This document shows, one piece after another, positions 23,579-35,679 of a DNA stretch of 64,000 bases (the first letter of the stretch is position 1; each line of letters opens with the position of its first letter). Origin of the DNA: Ptiloglossa arizonensis (lineage: Eukaryota; Arthropoda; Insecta; Hymenoptera; Colletidae); contig NW_027478778.1 of the NCBI RefSeq assembly GCF_051014685.1, positions 248,001 through 312,000 of the forward strand, read 5' to 3'. The translations under genes were made by a program, and so were the position numbers. The notes below the pieces were generated by a model that was not told the DNA's origin, did no database searches, and saw only the letters and a program-made list of their open reading frames with translations.

Positions 23579-26500
23579 TTCTACTTTCAGACGGAGCAGG
23601 AATTTTTGGGTTTGGTCAATCCGTTCGCGAGATATGAGAGTTTGAAGCTAAGAAATGGTTGACAAGACAACAAATTTTTCATAATTCTGCTGCTCCAATC
23701 GCTTAACCAGAATGCCCTAGGGGAAAAATACACGTACCGTTGTAATCGGGCGAGTTTCTACTTTCAGATGCATAAGGAATTTTTGGGTTAGGTCAATCCG
23801 TTCGCCAGATATGGGAGTTTGAAGCCAAGAAATGGTTGAGAAGGCAAAAAATTTTTCGCAATTCTGCTGCTCCAAACGCTTAACCAGAATGGCCTAGGGA
23901 AAAAATACACATACCGTTACAATCGGGCGAGTTTCTACTTTCAAATGCAATAGGAATTTTTGGGTTAGGTCAATCCGTTCGCGAGATATGAGAGTTTGAA
24001 GCTAAGAAATGGTTGAGAAGACAACAAATTTTTCGCAAATCTGCTGCTCCAAACGCTTAACCAGAATGGCCTAGGGAAAAAAATACGCATACCGTTGTAA
24101 TAGGGCGAGTTTCTGCTTTCAGACGCAACAGGAATTTTTGGGTTAGGTCAATCCGTTCGCGAGATATGGGACATCGAAGCTAAGAAATGTTTGACAAGAC
24201 AACAAATTTTTCATAATTCTGCTGCTCCAATCGCTTAACCAGAATGGCCTAGGGGAAAAATACACGTACCGTTGTAATCGGGCGAGTTTCTACTTTCAGA
24301 TGCATAAGGAATTTTTGGGTTAGGTCAATCCGTTCGCCAGATATGGGAGTTTGAAGCCAAGAAATGGTTGAGAAGGCAAAAAATTTATCGCAATTCTGCT
24401 GCTCCAAACGCTTAACCAGAATGCCCTAGGGAAAAAATACACATACCGTTGTAATCGGGCGAGTTTCTACTTTCAGATGCAATAGGAATTTTTGGGTTAG
24501 GTCAATCCGTTCGCGAGATATGGGAGTTTGAATCTAAGAAATGGTTGAGAAGACAACAAATTTTTCGCAAGTCTGCTGCTCCAAACGCTTAACCAGAATG
24601 GCCTAGGGGAAAAACACGCATACCGTTGTAATCGGGCGAGTTTCTACTTTCAGATGCAATAGGAATTTTTGGGTTAGGTCAATCCGTTCGCGAGATATGG
24701 GAGTTTGAAGCCAAGAAATGGTTGACAAGGCAAAAAATTTTTCGCAATTCTGCTGCTCCAAACGCTTAACCAGAATGGCCTAGGGAAAAAATACGCATAC
24801 CGTTGTAATCGGGCGAGTTTCTACTTTCAGACGGAGCAGGAATTTTTGGGTTTGGTCAATCCGTTCGCGAGATATGAGAGTTTGAAGCTAAGAAATGGTT
24901 GACAAGACAACAAATTTTTCATAATTCTGCTGCTCCAATCGCTTAACCAGAATGGCCTAGGGGAAAAATACACGTACCGTCGTAATCGGGCGAGTTTCTA
25001 CTTTCAGATGCATAAGGAATTTTTGGGTTAGGTCAATCCGTTCGCGAGATATGGGAGTTTGAAGCCAAGAAATGGTTGAGAAGGCAAAAAATTTTTCGCA
25101 ATTCTGCTGCTCCAAACGCTTAACCAGAATGGCCTAGGGAAAAAATACGCATACCGTTGTAATCGGGCGAGTTTCTACTTTCAGATGCAATAGGAATTTT
25201 TGGGTTAGGTCAATCCGTTCGCGAGATATGGGAGTTTGAAGCCAAGAAATGGTAGAGAAGGCAAAAAATTTTCCCCAATTCTGCTGCTCCAAACGCTTAA
25301 CCAGAATGGCCTAGGGAAAAAATACGCACACCGTTGTAATCGGGCGAGTTTCTACTTTCAGACGGAGCAGGGCTTTTTGGGTTTGGTCAATCCGTTCGCG
25401 AGATATGGGAGTTTGAAGGCAAGAAATGGTTGAGAAGGCAAAAAATTTATCGCAATTCTGCTGCTCCAAACGCTTAACCGGAATGCCCTAGGGAAAAAAT
25501 ACACATACCGTTGTAATCGGGCCAGTTTCTACTTTCAGATGCAATAGGAATTTTTGGGTTAGGTCAATCCGTTCGCGAGATATGGGAGTTTGAAGCCAAG
25601 AAATGGTTGAGAAGGCAAAAAATTTTTCGCAATTCTGCTGCTCCAAACGCTTAACCAGAATGGCCTAGGGAAAAAATACACATACCGTTGTAATCGGGCG
25701 AGTTTCTACTTTCATATGCAATAAGAATTTTTGGGTTAGGTCAATCCGTTCGCGAGATATGAGAGTTTGAAGCTAAGAAATGGTTGACAAGACAACAAAT
25801 TTTTCATAATTCTGCTGCTCCAATCGCTTAACCAGAATGGCCTAGGGGAAAAATACACGTACCGTTGTAATCGGGCGAGTTTCTACTTTCAGATGCATAA
25901 GGAATTTTTGGGTTAGGTCAATCCGTTCGCCAGATATGGGAGTTTGAAGCCAAGAAATGGTTGAGAAGGCAAAAAATTTTTCGCAATTCTGCTGCTCCAA
26001 ACGCTTAACCAGAATGGCCTAGGGAAAAAATACACATACCGTTGTAATCGGGCGAGTTTCTACTTTCAAATGCAATAGGAATTTTTGGGTTAGGTCAATC
26101 CGTTCGCGAGATATGAGAGTTTGAAGCTATGAAATGGTTGAGAAGACAACAAATTTTTCGCAAATCTGCTGCTCCAAACGCTTAACCAGAATGGCCTAGG
26201 GGAATAACACGCATACCGTTGTAATCGGGCGAGTTTCTACTTTCAGACGCAACTGGAATTTTTGGGTTAGGTCAATCCGTTCGCGAGATATGGGAGTTTG
26301 AAGCCAGGAAATGGTTGAGAAGGCAAAAAATGTTTCCCAATTCTGCTGCTCCAAACGCTTAACCAGAATGGCCTAGGGAAAAAGTACACATACCGTTGTA
26401 ATCGGGTGAGTTTCTACTTTCAAATGCAATAGGAATTTTTGGGTTAGGTCAATCCGTTCGCGAGATATGAGAGTTTGTAGCTAAGAAATGGTTGAGAAGA

Positions 26501-28359
26501 CAACAAATTTTTCGCAAATCTGCTGCTCCAAACGCTTAACCAGAAAGACCTAGGGATAAAATACACATACCGTTGTAATCGGGCGAGTTTCTACTTTCAG
26601 ACGGAGCAGGAATTTTTGGGTTTGGTCAATCCGTTCGCGAGATATGGGAGTTTGAATCCAAGAAATGGTTGACAAGGCAAAAAATTTTTCGCAATTCTGC
26701 TGCTCCAAACGCTTAACCAGAATGCCCTAGGGAAAAAATACGCATACCGTTGTAATCGGGCGAGCTTCTACTTTCAGACGGAGCAGGAATTTTTGGGTTT
26801 GGTCAATCCGTTCGCGAGATATGAGAGTTTGAAGCTAAGAAATGGTTGACAAGACAACAAATTTTTCATAATTCTGCTGCTCCAATCGCTTAACCAGAAT
26901 GCCCTAGGGGAAAAATACACGTACCGTTGTAATCGGGCGAGTTTCTACTTTCAGATGCATAAGGAATTTTTGGGTTAGGTCAATCCGTTCGCCAGATATG
27001 GGAGTTTGAAGCCAAGAAATGGTTGAGAAGGCAAAAAATTTTTCGCAATTCTGCTGCTCCAAACGCTTAACCAGAATGGCCTAGGGAAAAAATACACATA
27101 CCGTTGTAATCGGGCGAGTTTCTACTTTCAAATGCAATAGGAATTTTTGGGTTAGGTCAATCCGTTCGCGAGATATGAGAGTTTGAAGCTAAGAAATGGT
27201 TGAGAAGACAACAAATTTTTCGCAAATCTGCTGCTCCAAACGCTTAACCAGAATGGCCTAGGGAAAAAAATACGCATACCGTTGTAATAGGGCGAGTTTC
27301 TGCTTTCAGACGCAACAGGAATTTTTGGGTTAGGTCAATCCGTTCGCGAGATATGGGACATCGAAGCTAAGAAATGTTTGACAAGACAACAAATTTTTCA
27401 TAATTCTGCTGCTCCAATCGCTTAACCAGAATGGCCTAGGGGAAAAATACACGTACCGTTGTAATCGGGCGAGTTTCTACTTTCAGATGCATAAGGAATT
27501 TTTGGGTTAGGTCAATCCGTTCGCCAGATATGGGAGTTCGAAGCCAAGAAATGGTTGAGAAGGCAAAAAATTTATCGCAATTCTGCTGCTCCAAACGCTT
27601 AACCAGAATGCCCTAGGGAAAAAATACACATACCGTTGTAATCGGGCGAGTTTCTACTTTCAGATGCAATAGGAATTTTTGGGTTAGGTCAATCCGTTCG
27701 CGAGATATGGGAGTTTGAATCTAAGAAATGGTTGAGAAGACAACAAATTTTTCGCAAGTCTGCTGCTCCAAACGCTTAACCAGAATGGCCTAGGGGAAAA
27801 ACACGCATACCGTTGTAATCGGGCGAGTTTCTACTTTCAGATGCAATAGGAATTTTTGGGTTAGGTCAATCTGTTCGCGAGATATGGGAGTTTGAAGCCA
27901 AGAAATGGTTGACAAGGCAAAAAATTTTTCGCAATTCTGCTGCTCCAAACGCTTAACCAGAATGGCCTAGGGAAAAAATACGCATACCGTTGTAATCGGG
28001 CGAGTTTCTACTTTCAGACGGAGCAGGAATTTTTGGGTTTGGTCAATCCGTTCGCGAGATATGAGAGTTTGAAGCTAAGAAATGGTTGACAAGACAACAA
28101 ATTTTTCATAATTCTGCTGCTCCAATCGCTTAACCAGAATGGCCTAGGGGAAAAATACACGTACCGTCGTAATCGGGCGAGTTTCTACTTTCAGATGCAT
28201 AAGGAATTTTTGGGTTAGGTCAATCCGTTCGCGAGATATGGGAGTTTGAAGCCAAGAAATGGTTGAGAAGGCAAAAAATTTTTCGCAATTCTGCTGCTCC
28301 AAACGCTTAACCAGAATGGCCTAGGGAAAAAATACGCATACCGTTGTAATCGGGCGAGT
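23579..28359. repeat. 27-monomer unit, copy 2
   Basis: Direct tandem duplicate of 18798-23578. Divergence resumes just after 28359, where cagatgcaatagg replaces cagacggagcagg. Carries the private substitution at 27872. Confidence 0.85.
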
Positions 28360-29381
28360 TTCTACTTTCAGATGCAATAGGAATTTTTGGGTTAGGTCAA
28401 TCCGTTCGCGAGATATGGGAGTTTGAAGCCAAGAAATGGTAGAGAAGGCAAAAAATTTTCCCCAATTCTGCTGCTCCAAACGCTTAACCAGAATGGCCTA
28501 GGGAAAAAATACGCACACCGTTGTAATCGGGCGAGTTTCTACTTTCAGACGGAGCAGGGCTTTTTGGGTTTGGTCAATCCGTTCGCGAGATATGGGAGTT
28601 TGAAGGCAAGAAATGGTTGAGAAGGCAAAAAATTTATCGCAATTCTGCTGCTCCAAACGCTTAACCGGAATGCCCTAGGGAAAAAATACACATACCGTTG
28701 TAATCGGGCCAGTTTCTACTTTCAGATGCAATAGGAATTTTTGGGTTAGGTCAATCCGTTCGCGAGATATGGGAGTTTGAAGCCAAGAAATGGTTGAGAA
28801 GGCAAAAAATTTTTCGCAATTCTGCTGCTCCAAACGCTTAACCAGAATGGCCTAGGGAAAAAATACACATACCGTTGTAATCGGGCGAGTTTCTACTTTC
28901 ATATGCAATAAGAATTTTTGGGTTAGGTCAATCCGTTCGCGAGATATGAGAGTTTGAAGCTAAGAAATGCTTGACAAGACAACAAATTTTTCATAATTCT
29001 GCTGCTCCAATCGCTTAACCAGAATGGCCTAGGGGAAAAATACACGTACCGTTGTAATCGGGCGAGTTTCTACTTTCAGATGCATAAGGAATTTTTGGGT
29101 TAGGTCAATCCGTTCGCCAGATATGGGAGTTTGAAGCCAAGAAATGGTTGAGAAGGCAAAAAATTTTTCGCAATTCTGCTGCTCCAAACGCTTAACCAGA
29201 ATGGCCTAGGGAAAAAATACACATACCGTTGTAATCGGGCGAGTTTCTACTTTCAAATGCAATAGGAATTTTTGGGTTAGGTCAATCCGTTCGCGAGATA
29301 TGAGAGTTTGAAGCTATGAAATGGTTGAGAGGACAACAAATTTTTCGCAAATCTGCTGCTCCAAACGCTTAACCAGAATGG
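25184..29381. repeat. Block A, second full copy
   Basis: Matches 10664-14861 at offset 14520, with the single difference found at 27872 (caatctgttcg, where the other copies read caatccgttcg). It overlaps the second 27-monomer unit, so it is partly a product of that tandem duplication. Confidence 0.85.
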
Positions 29382-31259
29382 CCCTGGGGGAAAAACACGC
29401 ATACCGTTGTAATCGGGCGAGTTTCTACTTTCAGACGCAACTGGAATTTTTGGGTTAGGTCAATCCGTTCGCGAGATATGGGAGTTTGAAGCCAGGAAAT
29501 GGTTGAGAAGGCAAAAAATGTTTCGCAATTCTGCTGCTCCAAACGCTTAACCAGAATGGCCTAGGGAAAAAATACACATACCGTTGTAATCGGGTGAGTT
29601 TCTACTTTCAAATGCAATAGGAATTTTTGGGTTAGGTCAATCCGTTCGCGAGGTATGAGAGTTTGAAGCTAAGAAATGGTTGAGAAGACAACAAATTTTT
29701 CGCAAATCTGCTGCTCCAAACGCTTAACCAGAATGGCCTAGGGGAAAAACACGCATACCGTTGTAATCGGGCGAGTTTCTACTTTCAGATGCAATAGGAA
29801 TTTTTGGGTTAGGTCAATCCGTTCGCGAGATATGGGAGTTTGAAGCCAAGAAATGGTAGAGAAGGCAAAAAATTTTTCGCAATTCTGCTGCTCCAAACGC
29901 TTAACCAGAATGGCCTAGGGAAAAAATACGCACACCGTTGTAATCGGGCGAGTTTCTACTTTCAGACGGAGCAGGGCTTTTTGGGTTTGGTCAATCCGTT
30001 CGCGAGATATGGGAGTTTGAAGGCAAGAAATGGTTGAGAAGGCAAAAAATTTATCGCAATTCTGCTGCTCCAAACGCTTAACCGGAATGCCCTAGGGAAA
30101 AAATACACATACCGTTGTAATCGGGCCAGTTTCTACTTTCAGATGCAATAGGAATTTTTGGGTTAGGTCAATCCGTTCGCGAGATATGGGAGTTTGAAGC
30201 CAAGAAATAGTTGAGAAGGCAAAAAATTTTTCGCAATTCTGCTGCTCCAAACGCTTAACCAGAATGGCCTAGGGAAAAAATACGCATACCGTTGTAATCG
30301 GGCGAGTTTCAACTTACAGTTACAATAGGAATTTTTGGGTTAGGTCAATCCGTTCGCGAGATATGGGACTTTGAAGCTAAGAAGTGGTTGACATGACAAC
30401 AAATTTTTCGCACTTCTGCTGCTCCAATCGCTTAACCAGAATGGCCTAGGGGAAAAATACACATACCGTTGTAATCGGGTGAGTTTCTACTTTCAAATGC
30501 AATAGGAATTTTTGGGTTAGGTCAATCCGTTTCTCGAGATATGAGAGTTTGAAGCTAAGAAATGGTTGAGAAGACAACAAATTTTTCGCAAATCTGCTGC
30601 TCCAAACGCTTAACCAGAATGGCCTAGGGATAAAATACACATACCGTTGTAATCGGGCGAGTTTCTACTTTCAGACGGAGCAGGAATTTTTGGGTTTGGT
30701 CAATCCGTTCGCGAGATATGGGAGTTTGAATCCAAGAAATGGTTGAGAACGCAAAAAATTTATCGCAATTCTGCTGCTCCAAACGCTTAATCAGAATGCC
30801 CTAGGGAAAAAATACACATACCGTTGTAATCGGGCGAGTTTCTACTTTCAGATGCAATAGGAATTTTTGGGTTAGGTCAATCCGTTCGCGAGATATGGGA
30901 GTTGGAAGCTAAGAAATGGTTGACAAGAGAACAAATTGTTCGCAATTCTGCTGCTCCAAACGCTTAACCAGAACGGGCTAGGGAAAAAATACACGTACCG
31001 TTGTAATCGGGCGAGTTTCTACTTTCAGATGCATAAGGAATTTTTGGGTTAGGTCAATCCGTTCGCGAGATATGGGAGTTTGAAGCCAAGAAATGGTTGA
31101 GAAGGCAAAAAATTTTTCGCAATTCTGCTGCTCCAAACGCTTAACCAGAATGGCCTAGGGAAAAAATACGCATACCGTTGTAATCGGGCGAGTTTCTACT
31201 TTCAGATGCAATAGGAATTTTTGGGTTAGGTCAATCCGTTCGCGAGATATGAGAGTTTG
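27944..31259. repeat. Block B, copy 2
   Basis: Matches 14840-18155 at offset 13104 and 32372-35679 at offset 4428. Contains the same ccgtttctcgag insertion (30528) and the same caagaaatagttg monomer. Confidence 0.8.
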
Positions 31260-33395
31260 AAGCTAAGAAATGGTTGACAAGACAACAAATTTTTCATAAT
31301 TCTGCTGCTCCAATCGCTTAACCAGAATGCCCTAGGGGAAAAATACACGTACCGTTGTAATCGGGCGAGTTTCTACTTTCAGATGCATAAGGAATTTTTG
31401 GGTTAGGTCAATCCGTTCGCCAGATATGGGAGTTTGAAGCCAAGAAATGGTTGAGAAGGCAAAAAATTTTTCGCAATTCTGCTGCTCCAAACGCTTAACC
31501 AGAATGGCCTAGGGAAAAAATACACATACCGTTACAATCGGGCGAGTTTCTACTTTCAAATGCAATAGGAATTTTTGGGTTAGGTCAATCCGTTCGCGAG
31601 ATATGAGAGTTTGAAGCTAAGAAATGGTTGAGAAGACAACAAATTTTTCGCAAATCTGCTGCTCCAAACGCTTAACCAGAATGGCCTAGGGAAAAAAATA
31701 CGCATACCGTTGTAATAGGGCGAGTTTCTGCTTTCAGACGCAACAGGAATTTTTGGGTTAGGTCAATCCGTTCGCGAGATATGGGACATCGAAGCTAAGA
31801 AATGTTTGACAAGACAACAAATTTTTCATAATTCTGCTGCTCCAATCGCTTAACCAGAATGGCCTAGGGGAAAAATACACGTACCGTTGTAATCGGGCGA
31901 GTTTCTACTTTCAGATGCATAAGGAATTTTTGGGTTAGGTCAATCCGTTCGCCAGATATGGGAGTTTGAAGCCAAGAAATGGTTGAGAAGGCAAAAAATT
32001 TATCGCAATTCTGCTGCTCCAAACGCTTAACCAGAATGCCCTAGGGAAAAAATACACATACCGTTGTAATCGGGCGAGTTTCTACTTTCAGATGCAATAG
32101 GAATTTTTGGGTTAGGTCAATCCGTTCGCGAGATATGGGAGTTTGAATCTAAGAAATGGTTGAGAAGACAACAAATTTTTCGCAAGTCTGCTGCTCCAAA
32201 CGCTTAACCAGAATGGCCTAGGGGAAAAACACGCATACCGTTGTAATCGGGCGAGTTTCTACTTTCAGATGCAATAGGAATTTTTGGGTTAGGTCAATCC
32301 GTTCGCGAGATATGGGAGTTTGAAGCCAAGAAATGGTTGACAAGGCAAAAAATTTTTCGCAATTCTGCTGCTCCAAACGCTTAACCAGAATGGCCTAGGG
32401 AAAAAATACGCATACCGTTGTAATCGGGCGAGTTTCTACTTTCAGACGGAGCAGGAATTTTTGGGTTTGGTCAATCCGTTCGCGAGATATGAGAGTTTGA
32501 AGCTAAGAAATGGTTGACAAGACAACAAATTTTTCATAATTCTGCTGCTCCAATCGCTTAACCAGAATGGCCTAGGGGAAAAATACACGTACCGTCGTAA
32601 TCGGGCGAGTTTCTACTTTCAGATGCATAAGGAATTTTTGGGTTAGGTCAATCCGTTCGCGAGATATGGGAGTTTGAAGCCAAGAAATGGTTGAGAAGGC
32701 AAAAAATTTTTCGCAATTCTGCTGCTCCAAACGCTTAACCAGAATGGCCTAGGGAAAAAATACGCATACCGTTGTAATCGGGCGAGTTTCTACTTTCAGA
32801 TGCAATAGGAATTTTTGGGTTAGGTCAATCCGTTCGCGAGATATGGGAGTTTGAAGCCAAGAAATGGTAGAGAAGGCAAAAAATTTTCCCCAATTCTGCT
32901 GCTCCAAACGCTTAACCAGAATGGCCTAGGGAAAAAATACGCACACCGTTGTAATCGGGCGAGTTTCTACTTTCAGACGGAGCAGGGCTTTTTGGGTTTG
33001 GTCAATCCGTTCGCGAGATATGGGAGTTTGAAGGCAAGAAATGGTTGAGAAGGCAAAAAATTTATCGCAATTCTGCTGCTCCAAACGCTTAACCGGAATG
33101 CCCTAGGGAAAAAATACACATACCGTTGTAATCGGGCCAGTTTCTACTTTCAGATGCAATAGGAATTTTTGGGTTAGGTCAATCCGTTCGCGAGATATGG
33201 GAGTTTGAAGCCAAGAAATGGTTGAGAAGGCAAAAAATTTTTCGCAATTCTGCTGCTCCAAACGCTTAACCAGAATGGCCTAGGGAAAAAATACACATAC
33301 CGTTGTAATCGGGCGAGTTTCTACTTTCATATGCAATAAGAATTTTTGGGTTAGGTCAATCCGTTCGCGAGATATGAGAGTTTGAAGCTAAGAAA
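31259..33395. repeat. 27-monomer unit, third partial copy
   Basis: Aligns with 18863-20999 at offset 12396 (70 x 177 + 6). The rare gttacaatc monomer lies at 31531. The match stops near 33398, where aaatgcttgac replaces aaatggttgac. Confidence 0.75.
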
Positions 33396-35679
33396 TGCTT
33401 GACAAGACAACAAATTTTTCATAATTCTGCTGCTCCAATCGCTTAACCAGAATGGCCTAGGGGAAAAATACACGTACCGTTGTAATCGGGCGAGTTTCTA
33501 CTTTCAGATGCATAAGGAATTTTTGGGTTAGGTCAATCCGTTCGCCAGATATGGGAGTTTGAAGCCAAGAAATGGTTGAGAAGGCAAAAAATTTTTCGCA
33601 ATTCTGCTGCTCCAAACGCTTAACCAGAATGGCCTAGGGAAAAAATACACATACCGTTGTAATCGGGCGAGTTTCTACTTTCAAATGCAATAGGAATTTT
33701 TGGGTTAGGTCAATCCGTTCGCGAGATATGAGAGTTTGAAGCTATGAAATGGTTGAGAGGACAACAAATTTTTCGCAAATCTGCTGCTCCAAACGCTTAA
33801 CCAGAATGGCCCTGGGGGAAAAACACGCATACCGTTGTAATCGGGCGAGTTTCTACTTTCAGACGCAACTGGAATTTTTGGGTTAGGTCAATCCGTTCGC
33901 GAGATATGGGAGTTTGAAGCCAGGAAATGGTTGAGAAGGCAAAAAATGTTTCGCAATTCTGCTGCTCCAAACGCTTAACCAGAATGGCCTAGGGAAAAAA
34001 TACACATACCGTTGTAATCGGGTGAGTTTCTACTTTCAAATGCAATAGGAATTTTTGGGTTAGGTCAATCCGTTCGCGAGGTATGAGAGTTTGAAGCTAA
34101 GAAATGGTTGAGAAGACAACAAATTTTTCGCAAATCTGCTGCTCCAAACGCTTAACCAGAATGGCCTAGGGGAAAAACACGCATACCGTTGTAATCGGGC
34201 GAGTTTCTACTTTCAGATGCAATAGGAATTTTTGGGTTAGGTCAATCCGTTCGCGAGATATGGGAGTTTGAAGCCAAGAAATGGTAGAGAAGGCAAAAAA
34301 TTTTTCGCAATTCTGCTGCTCCAAACGCTTAACCAGAATGGCCTAGGGAAAAAATACGCACACCGTTGTAATCGGGCGAGTTTCTACTTTCAGACGGAGC
34401 AGGGCTTTTTGGGTTTGGTCAATCCGTTCGCGAGATATGGGAGTTTGAAGGCAAGAAATGGTTGAGAAGGCAAAAAATTTATCGCAATTCTGCTGCTCCA
34501 AACGCTTAACCGGAATGCCCTAGGGAAAAAATACACATACCGTTGTAATCGGGCCAGTTTCTACTTTCAGATGCAATAGGAATTTTTGGGTTAGGTCAAT
34601 CCGTTCGCGAGATATGGGAGTTTGAAGCCAAGAAATAGTTGAGAAGGCAAAAAATTTTTCGCAATTCTGCTGCTCCAAACGCTTAACCAGAATGGCCTAG
34701 GGAAAAAATACGCATACCGTTGTAATCGGGCGAGTTTCAACTTACAGTTACAATAGGAATTTTTGGGTTAGGTCAATCCGTTCGCGAGATATGGGACTTT
34801 GAAGCTAAGAAGTGGTTGACATGACAACAAATTTTTCGCACTTCTGCTGCTCCAATCGCTTAACCAGAATGGCCTAGGGGAAAAATACACATACCGTTGT
34901 AATCGGGTGAGTTTCTACTTTCAAATGCAATAGGAATTTTTGGGTTAGGTCAATCCGTTTCTCGAGATATGAGAGTTTGAAGCTAAGAAATGGTTGAGAA
35001 GACAACAAATTTTTCGCAAATCTGCTGCTCCAAACGCTTAACCAGAATGGCCTAGGGATAAAATACACATACCGTTGTAATCGGGCGAGTTTCTACTTTC
35101 AGACGGAGCAGGAATTTTTGGGTTTGGTCAATCCGTTCGCGAGATATGGGAGTTTGAATCCAAGAAATGGTTGAGAACGCAAAAAATTTATCGCAATTCT
35201 GCTGCTCCAAACGCTTAATCAGAATGCCCTAGGGAAAAAATACACATACCGTTGTAATCGGGCGAGTTTCTACTTTCAGATGCAATAGGAATTTTTGGGT
35301 TAGGTCAATCCGTTCGCGAGATATGGGAGTTGGAAGCTAAGAAATGGTTGACAAGAGAACAAATTGTTCGCAATTCTGCTGCTCCAAACGCTTAACCAGA
35401 ACGGGCTAGGGAAAAAATACACGTACCGTTGTAATCGGGCGAGTTTCTACTTTCAGATGCATAAGGAATTTTTGGGTTAGGTCAATCCGTTCGCGAGATA
35501 TGGGAGTTTGAAGCCAAGAAATGGTTGAGAAGGCAAAAAATTTTTCGCAATTCTGCTGCTCCAAACGCTTAACCAGAATGGCCTAGGGAAAAAATACGCA
35601 TACCGTTGTAATCGGGCGAGTTTCTACTTTCAGATGCAATAGGAATTTTTGGGTTAGGTCAATCCGTTCGCGAGATATG
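32372..35679. repeat. Block B, copy 3
   Basis: Matches 27944-31251 at offset 4428 (25 x 177 + 3). The match ends where this copy reads atatggg (35680) and copy 2 reads atatgag (31252). Similarity continues leftward of this block to about 27541/31969. Confidence 0.8.
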
